Under the pieces are notes generated by a model. It was not told the origin of the DNA, did not search any database, and saw only the letters and a list, made by a program, of their open reading frames with translations. From Allopseudospirillum japonicum (GTDB lineage: Bacteria; Pseudomonadota; Gammaproteobacteria; Pseudomonadales; Halomonadaceae): a stretch of 64,000 bases of DNA. The position numbers and the translations under genes are program-made. Below are positions 37,681 to 49,815 of the stretch, piece after piece (the first letter of the stretch is position 1; each line of letters opens with the position of its first letter). The stretch spans positions 1 through 64,000 of the forward strand of contig NZ_FNYH01000007.1 of NCBI RefSeq assembly GCF_900108915.1. The letters are read 5' to 3'.

Positions 37681-39021
37681 ATGGCTAAAATCACGCATCT
37701 ATTTGCAATTAAAGCAATCACTGTCAGTCTTTTGGTGAGTGGATCTTTAGAAGCGAAAGTATCTGAACAAGAGGTGCAAGCCCTAGGAACCCGTTTAACT
37801 CCCATAGGCGCGGAAATGGCTGGCAATGCTGAAGGCAGTATTCCTGCATGGACGGGGGGATTAAGCCAAGCACAAGGTAATTATCAACAAGGTTATGCGC
37901 ATCCTTTTGCAGAAGAAACACCTTTATTTGTGATTGATGCTAATAATTACCAGCAATATAAGGATAAATTATCTGCGGGACAAATCGCGTTATTTAAAAC
38001 CTATCCAGACACTTTTAAAATGCCAATTTATCCCAGCCACCGCACCTCAGCGTATCCGCAAGCGGTTTACGATGTGGTGAAAGCCAATGCTACCCAAGCT
38101 GAGTTGGTGGATGGGGGCAATGGGGTGACAGGTTTTCAGCAATATTTTCCTTTTCCTATCCCAAAATCTGGGGTCGAACTCGTGTGGAATCATGCGACCC
38201 GTTACCGAGGGGAAGGGGCTCAGCGGGAAATTATGCAAGTGATCCCGCTAGCCAATGGCGAGTATACGCCGGTAGAAATGCAGGAAAAGTTTAAATTTGT
38301 CGCTGATGTGCAAGACAATACCCTGTTTTATTTTATGCAGTCTGTGACTGCACCCGCGCGTTTATCAGGGACGGTCTTGCTGGTGCAAGAAACCATGAAC
38401 CAAGTCAAAGAACCGCGGCGTGCGTGGATTTATAACGCGGGCCAGCGTCGTGTGCGTCGTGCGCCCCAAGTGGCTTATGATGGTCCGGGAACGGCTGCCG
38501 ATGGGCAAAGAACCTCAGATAATCTCGATCTTTACAATGGTGCGCCAGATCGGTACCAATGGACGCTCGTAGGCAAGCGCGAGCTATACATTCCTTACAA
38601 TGCGTACCAACTGTTGCAAAAGGATTTAACTGTGGCGGATGTGGTGCATCCTGGGCATTTAAACCCTCAGCATACCCGTTATGAGCTACACCGTGTATGG
38701 GAGGTGGAAGGCCAAGTTCATACAGGGATGCGGCATATTTATGCCAAACGTGTGATGTATTTTGATGAAGATACCTACCAACTTGCACTCGTAGATCATT
38801 ATGATAGCCGTGGCCAACTCTGGCGGGTTGCAGAAGGCCATAGCGTGTATTTCCATGATGTGAAAATCCCTTGGTATGCAGCAGAAACCTTGTACGATTT
38901 AGTCAATGGGCGTTATTTGGTAACAGGTTTAAGTGTCGATTCTCAAGGTTATGATTTTGGTTTCCAAAGCGATAAAAACGATTACACGCCAAGCGCGCTG
39001 CGCCGTGCTGGTAGCCGTTAA
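37681..39021 (+). CDS. DUF1329 periplasmic LolB-like protein
   Basis: The 446-residue protein has a signal peptide ending at LEAKVSEQEV and the family segments LGTRLTPIGAEMAGNAEGSI, IPAWTGG and RRAWIYNAGQRRVRRAP. DUF1329 is related in fold to LolB and probably carries hydrophobic ligands between membranes. It is 36 bp after the DUF1302 gene, with AGGGAG ahead of the start. Confidence 0.83.
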   Translation: MAKITHLFAIKAITVSLLVSGSLEAKVSEQEVQALGTRLTPIGAEMAGNAEGSIPAWTGGLSQAQGNYQQGYAHPFAEETPLFVIDANNYQQYKDKLSAGQIALFKTYPDTFKMPIYPSHRTSAYPQAVYDVVKANATQAELVDGGNGVTGFQQYFPFPIPKSGVELVWNHATRYRGEGAQREIMQVIPLANGEYTPVEMQEKFKFVADVQDNTLFYFMQSVTAPARLSGTVLLVQETMNQVKEPRRAWIYNAGQRRVRRAPQVAYDGPGTAADGQRTSDNLDLYNGAPDRYQWTLVGKRELYIPYNAYQLLQKDLTVADVVHPGHLNPQHTRYELHRVWEVEGQVHTGMRHIYAKRVMYFDEDTYQLALVDHYDSRGQLWRVAEGHSVYFHDVKIPWYAAETLYDLVNGRYLVTGLSVDSQGYDFGFQSDKNDYTPSALRRAGSR

Positions 39022-39391
39022 CAGGGGCTAGTTATTGATCGCGTGGAGACTTTTGTGTTGCGCACCGAAAAGGTGTATTTGTTACACTGCAATGGTGCGT
39101 TTCGTGTAAAGTTTGCGGCCTTCCCCGATTCAGAAGAAAACGCCTCCCTCTGTGAAGGGGGGAGGTAAAGCGGAATCCTGCCTGATAAGCCCCCAAACCA
39201 AGCTGTTAGTACCGTAAAGAAAAACCCTAAGCTCCCCTTAGCAGTGCAGAGTGTGTGCCCTGTTGAAAACCCCTTGTGTCTTCTCCAGTCCGTTTCTGCT
39301 TGTATAATCCTTGGCCTGCCTTGCGCTATAATCCCTGCCTTTCAAGTTTGCGATTGAGCTTTTACACTCTCACAAGTCATAGGCAGCCCTT
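39022..39391 (+). other. Intergenic region between DUF1329 and ribF
   Basis: The 370 bases hold a C/G-rich hairpin, CCTCCC/GGGAGG at 39143-39165, that may end the upstream transcript, and two TATAAT hexamers at 39303-39308 and 39327-39332 that are candidate -10 boxes for ribF. No matching -35 box at a standard distance was convincing. There is no tRNA and no FMN riboswitch consensus. Confidence 0.4.
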
Positions 39392-40396
39392 ATGGAGTTG
39401 ATACGCGGCTTACATAATTTACGTCCTCAGCATAGAGGCTGTGTGGCGACCTTGGGTAATTTCGACGGCGTCCACCTAGGTCATCAAGCCGTCCTTGCAC
39501 AACTCAAACAACAGGCACAAAAACGCAATTTACCGACCTGTGTCTTGGTCTTTGAGCCTCAGCCACGCGAGTTTTTTGCTAGGCGCCAAGCGCCTGCACG
39601 TTTAAGTCTGTTACGTGATAAGTACCAATTGCTGGCACAGCAAGGGATCGATCGCCTGTTATGCTTAGCTTTTAATCAAAGGTTGCGCGGACTGGATGCA
39701 CGGGCTTTTATTCAAAACGTCTTACTGGATGGTTTGGGGGTTCAATTTTTGGTGGTGGGTGATGATTTCCGTTTTGGTTGCGACCGCGCGGGAGATTTCC
39801 ATTTGTTACAAGAGGTCGGGCAAGATGCCGGCTTTGACGTAGCCCATACCCACACCTTTATGCGCGCCGATGAGCGTGTCTCAAGTACCCGGGTGCGTAC
39901 CCTGTTAGCTTCAGGTAATTTACAACAAGCTGCCGTCATGTTGGGACGCCCCTATCAAATCAGTGGCCGAGTTATCTATGGCCGGCAATTAGGCCGCCAA
40001 TGGGGGGTGCCGACCGCGAATATCGCCTTACGTCATCCTGTGTTACCTTTGCAAGGCGTGTTTGCCGTGCTAGCCCGTGTTGACGATCAAATATGGCCTG
40101 CGGTGGCTAATATCGGTTTTCGCCCCAGTGTGGATAGCTTGGTGCCACGTTTAGAAGTCCATTTGCTCGATGCACAAGCCCATCTTTATGGTCAACGTTT
40201 GCAAGTAATCTTTTGCGCGCGCCTGCGTGAGGAGCAAAAATTTGCTGATTTACACCAGTTGCAACAGCAAATCTATGCAGATATTCAAAGTGCACGGGAT
40301 TATTTTGACGCACACAAGGCGATGCATGTACAACCGTCTGCCTCGGTCAATCTTTGGGCACACCCTCCTTTAGCTTCGGCACCGCTAGCGTATTGA
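39392..40396 (+). CDS. ribF: Bifunctional riboflavin kinase/FMN adenylyltransferase
   Basis: The 334-residue enzyme has an N-terminal adenylyltransferase domain with LGNFDGVHLGHQAVL and VGDDFRFGCDRAGDF, and a C-terminal kinase domain with GRQLGRQWGVPTANIAL. It makes FMN and FAD. It precedes ileS by 39 bp, the normal order in Gammaproteobacteria; the usual rpsT and murJ are not upstream here. Confidence 0.95.
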   Translation: MELIRGLHNLRPQHRGCVATLGNFDGVHLGHQAVLAQLKQQAQKRNLPTCVLVFEPQPREFFARRQAPARLSLLRDKYQLLAQQGIDRLLCLAFNQRLRGLDARAFIQNVLLDGLGVQFLVVGDDFRFGCDRAGDFHLLQEVGQDAGFDVAHTHTFMRADERVSSTRVRTLLASGNLQQAAVMLGRPYQISGRVIYGRQLGRQWGVPTANIALRHPVLPLQGVFAVLARVDDQIWPAVANIGFRPSVDSLVPRLEVHLLDAQAHLYGQRLQVIFCARLREEQKFADLHQLQQQIYADIQSARDYFDAHKAMHVQPSASVNLWAHPPLASAPLAY

Positions 40397-40435
40397 AAAG
40401 TTTCCTACTGATAAATAAAGGCTGTGATTTAGGTT

Positions 40436-43267
40436 ATGACTGATTATAAAAGCACACTCAATTTACCGGAAACCCAGTTTCCGATGCGTGGTAATTTGCC
40501 GCAACGTGAACCAGAACGCCTTGCACGTTGGCAGGCAATGGATTTGTATCAAAAAATCCGTGAAACCAGCCAAGGACGCCCGCGCTTTGTTTTGCATGAT
40601 GGTCCTCCCTATGCCAATGGCAATATTCATATCGGTCATGCAGTAAATAAAATCATCAAGGATATGATTGTAAAGTCTAAAACCCTCGCCGGTTATGATG
40701 CGCCTTATGTGCCGGGCTGGGATTGTCACGGCTTGCCGATTGAACACAAGGTGGAAACCCTGATTGGGCGCGCAGGGGATAAAGTCCCTTATCGTGAGTT
40801 TCGCCAAAAATGCCGTGAGTACGCCCGCGAGCAAGTCGAGGGACAAAAAGCCGATTTTATCCGCTTAGGCGTGTTCGGTGACTGGCAAAAGCCTTATCTG
40901 ACGATGGATTTTGCCACTGAGGCGAATATTGTTCGTGCCTTGGGTAAAATTGTGCAGCAAGGCCATTTGGTCAAAGGATACAAACCGGTTTATTGGAGTG
41001 TGGTCGGTCAATCCGCCCTTGCAGAAGCTGAGGTGGAATACCAAGAAAAAACCTCGACCGCGATTGATGTGCGTTTTACTTGTATCCATCCTGAGCAAGT
41101 CGCCAGCTGCTTTGCGGCGACTGAGACAGTCCAAGGGCCGATTTCTGTAGTGATTTGGACCACCACGCCGTGGACGATTCCAGCCAATCAAGCGGTTTCC
41201 CTCAACCCAGAATTAGAATATGCCTTGGTGGCCGTCGACTTGGGCCAAGGGCCAGAAGCCTTGATTCTCGCAGCCGAGATGCTCGAAAGCATTATGCAGC
41301 GTTGGGATGTAGAGCAATACCAAGTGCTGGGGCGTTGTCAGGGACGTGCTTTAGAACACCAAAGCTTGCAACATCCTTTGTACTTGGAAAAACAAGTGCC
41401 TGTAATTTTGGGCGAGCATGTCACCCTGGAGGCAGGGACAGGTGCAGTACACACGGCACCGGATCACGGGATGGAGGATTTCCTCGTTGGACAAGCCTAT
41501 CAACTCGGCACGCTCAATCTAGTGCAAGCGGATGGCACTTATAGCGCGCAAGCCGGTGCCTTTGCAGGGATTCATGTCTATAAAGCTGATACCCCTGTGT
41601 GTGATGCTTTAACGCAAGCGGGCAAATTGGTACATCTGAAACGCTTCCAACATTCTTATCCACATTGTTGGCGTACGAAAACCCCGTTGATTTATCGGGC
41701 CACACCGCAATGGTTTATTTCCATGCAGGCCAAAGGCTTACAGTCAACGGCTTTGCAAGCGATTGAAGGGGTGCGTTGGTTCCCAGAGTGGGGACAAAAT
41801 CGTATCCAAGGCATGCTAGAACAAAGCCCAGATTGGTGTGTCTCGCGTCAGCGGACTTGGGGTGTGCCTATTACCCTCTTTACCCATAAACAAACTGGTG
41901 AGCTACATCCAAAAACCGCAGAACTGATTGAAGCTGTCGCCCAACGTATTGAAGTGGACGGGATAGATGCTTGGTTCGAGCTAGATCCCCAAGACCTTTT
42001 AGGTGCAGAAGCCGCCGAGTATGAGCAAGTCACAGATACTTTAGATGTGTGGTTTGATTCTGGGGTGACGCATGATGCGGTTTTGCGTCATCGCAGCGAA
42101 TTACACTTCCCTGCAGATTTATACCTTGAAGGCTCAGATCAGCATCGAGGTTGGTTCCAATCTTCGCTCAAAACCTCAATTGCGATCAATGGATGTGCGC
42201 CTTATAAGCAAGTGCTCACGCACGGTTTTACCGTAGATGAGAAAGGCTACAAAATGTCCAAATCTTTAGGGAATGTGATTGCCCCGCAAGAGGTAACAGA
42301 TACCCTAGGCGCGGATATTTTACGTTTATGGGTGGCTTCCACCGATTATTCGGGAGAAATGGCCGTCTCTAAACAAATTTTGCAGCGTACCGCAGATGCG
42401 TATCGCAGAATTCGCAATACGGGGCGCTTCCTGCTGGCTAACCTGAATGGTTTTGATCCTGCGCGTGATCAAGTCCCCGCTGAGCAGATGTTGGCCTTGG
42501 ATGTATGGGCCGTAGATGCCGCAGCACGCTTGCAAGCGAAAGTAGAAACCGCGTATCAAGAATACCGTTTCCTTGAAGTCTATCAACAAGTGCATCACTT
42601 CTGTGTGCATGAACTGGGTGGCTTCTATCTGGATATCATTAAGGATCGTCAATACACGACCCAAGCAAATAGCCGCGCGCGTCTTTCTTGTCAAACGGCC
42701 CTGTATCATATTGCGCAAGCCTTGGTACGTTGGATTGCACCGATTTTAAGTTTCACTGCGGAAGAAATGTACGAATCCTTGCCCGGGGAAAAACAAGAAA
42801 GCATTTTCCTCACCACTTGGTATCAAGACTTGTTCACTTTAGAAGCCCACACTAGTGATTTTGATGCGGATTTCTGGGCGCATATCCTGAATGTGAAATC
42901 AGCCGTCAATAAGTGCTTAGAAGATGCCCGCAGCGAGAAACTGATTAAGGCATCCTTAGCGGCAGAAGTGACTTTGTATGTGGATGATACCCTGCAAGCA
43001 CACTTAGCGCGTTTAGGGGATGAGGTGCGCTTTGTCTTGCTGACCTCAGAGGTGACTTTAGCCCCCTTGGCACAAGCGCCAGCAGATGCACGCACAACCG
43101 AGGTGGCCGGTTTGCAAGTCGTGGTTGCTAATTCCCAGCATGCTAAATGCAGCCGGTGTTGGCACCATCGCGAAGATGTGGGCCAAGATCCACAGCACCC
43201 GCAACTTTGTCGCCGTTGTGTGGCTAATTTGCCGGAAGGTCCGGGCGAAACCCGACAGTACGCCTAA
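40436..43267 (+). CDS. ileS: Isoleucyl-tRNA synthetase
   Basis: The 943-residue class I synthetase has [16 protein letters not shown] (HIGH), the KMSKSLGN loop, and an editing domain in between. A C-terminal zinc site is visible as [10 protein letters not shown] and CRRC. The length matches bacterial IleS type 1. In most relatives lspA follows directly; here a hairpin and a glycosyltransferase gene follow instead. Confidence 0.97.
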   Translation: MTDYKSTLNLPETQFPMRGNLPQREPERLARWQAMDLYQKIRETSQGRPRFVLHDGPPYANGNIHIGHAVNKIIKDMIVKSKTLAGYDAPYVPGWDCHGLPIEHKVETLIGRAGDKVPYREFRQKCREYAREQVEGQKADFIRLGVFGDWQKPYLTMDFATEANIVRALGKIVQQGHLVKGYKPVYWSVVGQSALAEAEVEYQEKTSTAIDVRFTCIHPEQVASCFAATETVQGPISVVIWTTTPWTIPANQAVSLNPELEYALVAVDLGQGPEALILAAEMLESIMQRWDVEQYQVLGRCQGRALEHQSLQHPLYLEKQVPVILGEHVTLEAGTGAVHTAPDHGMEDFLVGQAYQLGTLNLVQADGTYSAQAGAFAGIHVYKADTPVCDALTQAGKLVHLKRFQHSYPHCWRTKTPLIYRATPQWFISMQAKGLQSTALQAIEGVRWFPEWGQNRIQGMLEQSPDWCVSRQRTWGVPITLFTHKQTGELHPKTAELIEAVAQRIEVDGIDAWFELDPQDLLGAEAAEYEQVTDTLDVWFDSGVTHDAVLRHRSELHFPADLYLEGSDQHRGWFQSSLKTSIAINGCAPYKQVLTHGFTVDEKGYKMSKSLGNVIAPQEVTDTLGADILRLWVASTDYSGEMAVSKQILQRTADAYRRIRNTGRFLLANLNGFDPARDQVPAEQMLALDVWAVDAAARLQAKVETAYQEYRFLEVYQQVHHFCVHELGGFYLDIIKDRQYTTQANSRARLSCQTALYHIAQALVRWIAPILSFTAEEMYESLPGEKQESIFLTTWYQDLFTLEAHTSDFDADFWAHILNVKSAVNKCLEDARSEKLIKASLAAEVTLYVDDTLQAHLARLGDEVRFVLLTSEVTLAPLAQAPADARTTEVAGLQVVVANSQHAKCSRCWHHREDVGQDPQHPQLCRRCVANLPEGPGETRQYA

Positions 43268-43294
43268 TTAGCCATCTATCTAAGCAAGTTGGTT

Positions 43295-43312
43295 GGGTTG
43301 CTGATGCAACCC
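43295..43312 (+). terminator. Hairpin between ileS and the polysaccharide cluster
   Basis: GGGTTGC-TGAT-GCAACCC is a perfect 7-bp stem without a long T tract, 27 bp after ileS. It may separate the two transcripts. Confidence 0.45.
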
Positions 43313-43344
43313 AGCGCTTTAGTGCAACTGAAGAGAAAGGATCC

Positions 43345-44511
43345 ATGTCGCAATTGACTCGGCTGAAAGTGGCCTTGGTGCATGATTGGCTGGTCACTTA
43401 TGCAGGGGCAGAGCGTGTGCTTGCCGCCTTGTTAGAAATTTTTCCACAAGCACAGATTTTTAGTGTGGTGGATTTTCTCAATGAGGCAGACAGGCAGGCG
43501 TTAGGCCAACGCAAAGCAAAGACCAGTTTTATCCAGAAGTTGCCGAAAGCACGCAAGCATTACCGCCATTATTTGCCACTGATGCCGCTTGCAGTTGAGC
43601 AATGGGACTTGCGTGGCTTTGATTTGGTGATCTCTTCTAGTCATGCCGTGGCCAAGGGGGTGATTACTGGACCAGATCAAACGCATATTTGTTATTGCCA
43701 TAGCCCTATGCGTTACGCATGGGATCTACAAGGCCAATATTTGCAAGAATCTGGCCTGACTTCTGGATTAAAAAGTGCTTTAGTGCGTTATCTGTTGCAT
43801 AAATTGCGTTTATGGGATTATGCCAGCGCGGCCCGTGTGGATACTTTTATTGCCAATTCTGCCTATATCCAGCGCCGCATTCGTACGTGTTACCGGCGCG
43901 AGGCTGATGTGATTTATCCACCGGTGGCGGTGGCGAATCTACCGGTGAATTTAGGCGTTCGTGAATCCTTTTATGTGACGGCTTCGCGCTTGGTCCCTTA
44001 TAAAAAAATCGACTTGATTGTGCGTGCTTTTCAATCGCATCCAGAACGTACGCTGATTGTGATTGGTGAGGGGCCGCAACTGGCACAGATTCGCCAATTG
44101 GCAGCCCCTTATGCACATATTCAGGTATTGGGTTATCAAGCGGATGCGCAATTGCAAGATTATCTTGCGCGTGCACAGGCGTTTATTTTTGCTGCGGAAG
44201 AAGATTTTGGTATTTTGCCCGTGGAAGCTCAAGCGCTAGGAACCTGCGTAGTTGCCTATGGGCGCGGCGGCTTAAGTGAAAGTATCCGCGATGGTCACAC
44301 AGGTTATCTTTATCGGCAGCAAACGCCCGAGGCGCTGAATGCCGCTTTAGCGACATTAGAGGCAGAACGAAGGCATTGGCAGGCAAAAGACTACGCAGAC
44401 TTTGCGCGTGCTTGTCGTATCCAAGCAGAAAAATTTCAACATCAGCATTTTATTGAGGCAATGCAAGCTTTAATCGCCCAGCATTGTGTGTATGAATCAC
44501 CACTAGGATAA
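43345..44511 (+). CDS. GT4-family glycosyltransferase
   Basis: The 388-residue enzyme has the GT4 pattern: N-terminal VALVHDWLVTYAGAERVL and a C-terminal nucleotide-sugar domain with ASRLVPYKKIDLIVRAF, VIGEGPQLAQIRQL and AAEEDFGILPVEAQALG (the E-x7-E pair). AAAGGA precedes the ATG. It opens the GDP-rhamnose/ABC-export run and lies 6 bp before gmd, so it probably transfers mannose or D-rhamnose. The acceptor is unknown. Confidence 0.82.
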   Translation: MSQLTRLKVALVHDWLVTYAGAERVLAALLEIFPQAQIFSVVDFLNEADRQALGQRKAKTSFIQKLPKARKHYRHYLPLMPLAVEQWDLRGFDLVISSSHAVAKGVITGPDQTHICYCHSPMRYAWDLQGQYLQESGLTSGLKSALVRYLLHKLRLWDYASAARVDTFIANSAYIQRRIRTCYRREADVIYPPVAVANLPVNLGVRESFYVTASRLVPYKKIDLIVRAFQSHPERTLIVIGEGPQLAQIRQLAAPYAHIQVLGYQADAQLQDYLARAQAFIFAAEEDFGILPVEAQALGTCVVAYGRGGLSESIRDGHTGYLYRQQTPEALNAALATLEAERRHWQAKDYADFARACRIQAEKFQHQHFIEAMQALIAQHCVYESPLG

Positions 44512-45504
<993 letters not shown>

Positions 45505-45567
45505 CACAAGTGATCCAACCTAGGCCAAGGCATAGGTTGGCAAAGCCAAACAGCCTTGAGAGATGTT

Positions 45568-46539
45568 ATGCGTTCAATTTTAATCACTGGGGCTAGCGGT
45601 TTTGTTGGCCGTGTGGCTTTACCAAGCTTGCAGCAGGCGTGGCCGCAAGCAAAACTACATGCTTGTGCGCGTGTGATACCACAAGGGTTGCAGGCCACCA
45701 ATATTTGTTGGCATGCGCTGGATATGACGCAAGCGACCTCAGTTGAGGCACTGGTTGCCAAAGTACGCCCACAGGCGGTATTACATCTGGCCGCGCAAGC
45801 CCATGTGCCTACCAGCTTTGCCGAGCCAGAACGTACTTGGGCTGTCAATCTCCACGGGACACGCTATTTGTTGGAAGCACTGGCACGACACACACCGCAA
45901 GCGATTGTGCTACAAATTGGCTCAGCGGATATGTATGGGTCTAGCTTCCAAAATGGTGAACCCGTGCAGGAAAATAGCCCTTTTGCGCCCTTAAATCCTT
46001 ATGCTGCCAGCAAAGCCGCCGCAGATTTAGCCGCTTATGCACACGCACACACCAGCGATTTACAGATTATTCGCGTACGTGCTTTTAATCATACTGGAGC
46101 GGGCCAAAGTCCAGCGTATGCCTTATCGGGCTTTGCCCGTCAAATTGCACGTATAGAAGCGGGTTTGCAAGCACCTGTGTTAGAGGTTGGTGATTTGAGC
46201 GCGCAGCGGGATTTTTTAGCGGTACAAGATGTGGTCGCTGCGTATGTACTCTTATTGCAGCAGGCCAGACAAGTACCAAGCGGATATGCGGTGAATGTCG
46301 CTTCTGGGCAAGCACATAGGATGCAAAACTTACTGGATCTGCTGAAAGCCCACGCCAAAATACCAATTGAGCAACGCCAAGACCCACAACGCTTGCGCCC
46401 GAGTGATATTGCGCGTGTCTGTGCCGATAACCAAAGGCTGCAAAGTCTTGGCTGGCGAGCGCAAGTGCCTCTGGAGCAATGTTTACAGGCGTTATTAGCG
46501 CATTGGCGTTGGCAGATTGCACAGGAAATTTCATGTTAA
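45568..46539 (+). CDS. rmd: GDP-4-keto-6-deoxymannose reductase (GDP-D-rhamnose forming)
   Basis: The 323-residue product is started at the ATG at 45568 (MRSILITGASGFVGRVAL) with GAGAG upstream. The SDR fold has HLAAQAHVPTSFAEPERT, YAASKAAADLAAYA and RAFNHTGAGQSP, as in Rmd. It reduces the Gmd product to GDP-D-rhamnose. It overlaps wzm by 7 bp. A related epimerase/reductase role cannot be wholly excluded. Confidence 0.82.
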   Translation: MRSILITGASGFVGRVALPSLQQAWPQAKLHACARVIPQGLQATNICWHALDMTQATSVEALVAKVRPQAVLHLAAQAHVPTSFAEPERTWAVNLHGTRYLLEALARHTPQAIVLQIGSADMYGSSFQNGEPVQENSPFAPLNPYAASKAAADLAAYAHAHTSDLQIIRVRAFNHTGAGQSPAYALSGFARQIARIEAGLQAPVLEVGDLSAQRDFLAVQDVVAAYVLLLQQARQVPSGYAVNVASGQAHRMQNLLDLLKAHAKIPIEQRQDPQRLRPSDIARVCADNQRLQSLGWRAQVPLEQCLQALLAHWRWQIAQEISC

Positions 46540-47363
46540 AACGCTGGCTTGATTTGCCTCGGCTGCAAGCGCATCAGCTGAGCTTGATTTGGCACTTTAG
46601 CCGCCAAGAGTTAATCGAACGTTATACAGGTTCTGTCTTTGGCCGCCTTTGGGCTTTGATTCAGCCGTTAGTCAATATCCTGATTTTTATTTTTGTCTTT
46701 GCGCATATTATGGGCGCACGTCTTCCTTTGGATGCCATTCCCAGTCAAGTAGGGATCGCGCCGACCTATGCGTATAGCCTGTATTTAACCACAGGGATGT
46801 TGGCTTGGGTGGCCTTTAGTGCTTGTTTAGCACGGGTGGCCAGTGTCTACCAACACAAGGCGCACTTGCTGCATAAGATCCCCTTATCCTTGTTGGTGTT
46901 GCCTTTATATATTCCCTTGACAGAAAGCCTGATTTATAGCCTGTCGATGGCATTATTTGCGCTATTTCTTACCTCTATTGGTGTCAGTATTACCCTTTAC
47001 TGGCTGTGGTTGCCTGTGTTGCTGGGGATTTTATTGGCATGGGCTTTGGGATTGGGATTACTTGCCGCCATGTTAGGGGTTTTTTTGCGTGATCTACGTG
47101 AGCTAGTCCCTGTGCTCTTACAGCTGGGCTTTTGGATGACCCCCATTGTGTATGTGCCGGATATCTTGCCAGAGACTTGGCGTTGGTGCTTGTACCTCAA
47201 CCCCTTGTATCCCCTGCTAGAAGCTTTCCGAGATGTGGTTTTGTATCAACAACATCCTTCCTTGTGGGTGTTGGGTCTTTTAGGTGGTGCCGCCTTGGCA
47301 TTATTAGTGGGCGCGCGTGCGCTCAAACAGCGTTTACAAGGAGCCTTACGTGACCACATCTAA
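46533..47363 (+). CDS. wzm: ABC-2 type polysaccharide export permease Wzm
   Basis: About 276 residues from the ATG at 46533, inside the end of rmd. The cytoplasmic N-terminal [19 protein letters not shown] motif is typical of Wzm/TagG permeases, and six hydrophobic helices follow with [25 protein letters not shown]. It forms the membrane channel for lipid-linked glycan export with Wzt. It overlaps wzt by 14 bp. Confidence 0.88.
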   Translation: MLKRWLDLPRLQAHQLSLIWHFSRQELIERYTGSVFGRLWALIQPLVNILIFIFVFAHIMGARLPLDAIPSQVGIAPTYAYSLYLTTGMLAWVAFSACLARVASVYQHKAHLLHKIPLSLLVLPLYIPLTESLIYSLSMALFALFLTSIGVSITLYWLWLPVLLGILLAWALGLGLLAAMLGVFLRDLRELVPVLLQLGFWMTPIVYVPDILPETWRWCLYLNPLYPLLEAFRDVVLYQQHPSLWVLGLLGGAALALLVGARALKQRLQGALRDHI

Positions 47364-48591
47364 AACGCCTGTACTGACTTTAGATCAAGTGAGTAAAGAC
47401 TTTAAAGTCTATCCCAAACCCAGCTCTGCCCTCGTAGAAGCCTTAAGTGGTCGCTGCCAACATACCAATAAAAGGGTCTTAGATCAGATTAGCCTGCAAG
47501 TCCACGCGGGGGAGAGTGTGGCGATTTTAGGCCGCAATGGTGCGGGCAAATCGACCCTGCTTAAACTGATCGCTGGGGTATTATTGCCAGATAGCGGGCA
47601 CATACACGCCAGTGGACGCATTACCGGTTTATTGGAATTGGGGACTGGGTTTGATGTAGAACTCAATGCCTATCAAAATCTGTATGCTAATGCGCTTTTG
47701 TTAGGGATGACACCAGCAGAAATTAAAGCGCGCCAAGCCGCTATTTTGGATTTTGCCGAGTTGCCTGCAGAGGCACTTGCAGCCCCTTTGCGTACCTATT
47801 CTTCTGGGATGTTGATGCGTTTAGGTTTTGCAGTGGCGCTACATGCGCAACCTCAATGTTTTATCATTGATGAAGCCCTTGCAGTGGGAGATGGTTATTT
47901 TCAGCAAAAATGTGTGCAGAGAATCCGTGAATTTCAAGCACAAGGCGGTGCCCTCTTACTGGTTTCCCACGACTTGCATAGTGTGAAAAGTCTATGCCAA
48001 CGTGCACTGGTGCTCGAGCAAGGCGAGCTTGTCTATCAAGGAGATGCATTAAGTGCAACTCAGTATTACACCAGTTTACTCGCTGGTTATGCAGACCAAC
48101 AAGCCCACAGACGTGAGCGCCAGCAAGGCTATGGTTCGCAAGTAATTCGCCTAGTGAATGCCCAAATGCGACGTTTGCATCAGCCAGCAGACCCCCAGAA
48201 TCTAGAGGGTATGGCTGAAACTGAGTTTACTTCTGGTGATCCAATACAAATTCATATCCAACTAGAGGCACAGCAAGCCTGTGAAGATATGAGCCTAGGG
48301 ATTTTGATTCGTGATCGTCTCGGGATTGATGTCTATGGTACGAATTCGCATTTGCTTGGACAAAACTTCTCCCTTAAAGCTGGGCAAAGTTGCACCTTGA
48401 TTTATCAGCTGACGTTGGATCTGGCCCCTGGTGCTTATGCTTTAACCTTGGCATGTCATGCAGGGCGGCATCATTTGGATACTTGTTATTTCTGGATAGA
48501 TGGTGCGGTGAGTTTTCATATCTCAGGGGTCCACGGGCAAGAATTTGCTGGCCTTTGTAATCTTCATGCTCAAATGCAGGCCTTGCTATGA
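47350..48591 (+). CDS. wzt: Polysaccharide ABC exporter ATPase Wzt with glycan-binding domain
   Basis: About 413 residues from a GTG at 47350 preceded by AAGGAG. Walker [10 protein letters not shown], signature [15 protein letters not shown] and Walker [13 protein letters not shown] mark the ATPase. Residues beyond about 260 form the Wzt_C domain, which in E. coli O9a binds the finished chain end and couples length to export. This implies a capped O-antigen-like glycan. The stop overlaps the GspF-like ATG (ATGA). Confidence 0.9.
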   Translation: MTTSKTPVLTLDQVSKDFKVYPKPSSALVEALSGRCQHTNKRVLDQISLQVHAGESVAILGRNGAGKSTLLKLIAGVLLPDSGHIHASGRITGLLELGTGFDVELNAYQNLYANALLLGMTPAEIKARQAAILDFAELPAEALAAPLRTYSSGMLMRLGFAVALHAQPQCFIIDEALAVGDGYFQQKCVQRIREFQAQGGALLLVSHDLHSVKSLCQRALVLEQGELVYQGDALSATQYYTSLLAGYADQQAHRRERQQGYGSQVIRLVNAQMRRLHQPADPQNLEGMAETEFTSGDPIQIHIQLEAQQACEDMSLGILIRDRLGIDVYGTNSHLLGQNFSLKAGQSCTLIYQLTLDLAPGAYALTLACHAGRHHLDTCYFWIDGAVSFHISGVHGQEFAGLCNLHAQMQALL

Positions 48592-49805
48592 AGTTTGCTT
48601 ATCAAGCGATCAATGCACAAGGGGAAAAAATCTCTGGTACCTTGGAGGCGCAAAATCGCCAAGAAGTCCTCAATATGTTGCAACAAAGTGGTTGCTTGCC
48701 GATTCAGGTGCAAGCGCAAGCAACCCCTTGGTGGGCGCGTTCTTATGGGCGTCAAGGCGTCAAAGGCGAGCACTTAGCAATGTATGCCGAAGAGTTGGCG
48801 ACCTTGTTGGATGCTAAAATGAGTTTAGATAAAGCCCTCGCCTTATTAAGCACCCTAACAGCCAGTCCAGCTTTACAAGAAGCCACGCGCGAAATGCGCC
48901 GCATGGTGAAAGAGGGCATGACCTTTTCACAAGCTTTACAAAGCTATCCCAAGTTGTTTCCGCCTTTGATGTCTAGCATGGTCTACGCAGGCGAAGAATC
49001 AGGCAATCTAGCCACTTTAATGAGCAAGATGGCGCATTTTTTAGGCTCGATGGAACAAAGCCGCCAACAACTCAAATCTTCCATGACTTACCCAAGTATT
49101 TTATTCGCTGTGGGGTTAGGTTCTGTGGTGGTTTTGATGACCTATGTGGTGCCTCAGTTCGCCAATGTGTTTAGTGATATGGGGCAAGCACCTCCTGCAA
49201 GTACGCAAGCCTTATTAAGTTTGAGTGCGTGGATGCAAACCTATATTGCTTGGATTGGTGGCGCGCTAGCTGGGGTGATTTTGGTTTGGCATTTTTGGCG
49301 GCAAAGCCGTCAAGGCCAGTTAACTTGGCACCGTTGGCAACTGGCTTGGCCTTTATTTGGTTCTTTAATCTGGCGTATTGAACTGGCACGTCTTGCCAAT
49401 ACGCTGGCAGTGCTTTTGGCCGGTGGGGTGCCCTTGCTCAAGGCATTGCAAATTAGTCGCCAAGTAATAGGGAATACCGCTTTAAATCAGGCATGGCTGA
49501 AAGTTGAACAAGGCGTACGTGAAGGCAGCCCTTTAACCCAGGCGTTAACTGAATTAGCGCAAGATTTTCGCGTGAGTGAAGCAGATACCTTGATTCACTT
49601 TAGTGCTATCGGTGAAGAATCTGGCCAACTGGCGCCTTTGCTCGGTAAGGCTGCACACAAATACGAACGTGAAGTGGAACGCGAAATTAAGCATCTGGTG
49701 AGTTTGGTTGAACCCAGCGTGATTATTGGTATTGGCTTACTGGTTGGCGCTGTGGTGGTATCCATGCTTTCTGCGGTCTTTAGTCTCACCAATATTCAGG
49801 TTTAA
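48588..49805 (+). CDS. GspF/PilC-type inner-membrane assembly platform protein
   Basis: The 405-residue protein has the N-terminal [20 protein letters not shown] segment, two GspF repeats (about 65-190 and 265-390) with [16 protein letters not shown] and YAGEESGNL then [12 protein letters not shown], and three membrane helices. The family provides the rotary platform for type II secretion or type IV pili. The ATG overlaps the wzt stop codon. No GspD, GspG or PilD gene is nearby, so it is not part of a complete locus here. Confidence 0.87.
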   Translation: MKFAYQAINAQGEKISGTLEAQNRQEVLNMLQQSGCLPIQVQAQATPWWARSYGRQGVKGEHLAMYAEELATLLDAKMSLDKALALLSTLTASPALQEATREMRRMVKEGMTFSQALQSYPKLFPPLMSSMVYAGEESGNLATLMSKMAHFLGSMEQSRQQLKSSMTYPSILFAVGLGSVVVLMTYVVPQFANVFSDMGQAPPASTQALLSLSAWMQTYIAWIGGALAGVILVWHFWRQSRQGQLTWHRWQLAWPLFGSLIWRIELARLANTLAVLLAGGVPLLKALQISRQVIGNTALNQAWLKVEQGVREGSPLTQALTELAQDFRVSEADTLIHFSAIGEESGQLAPLLGKAAHKYEREVEREIKHLVSLVEPSVIIGIGLLVGAVVVSMLSAVFSLTNIQV

Positions 49806-49815
49806 GGAGATACCC

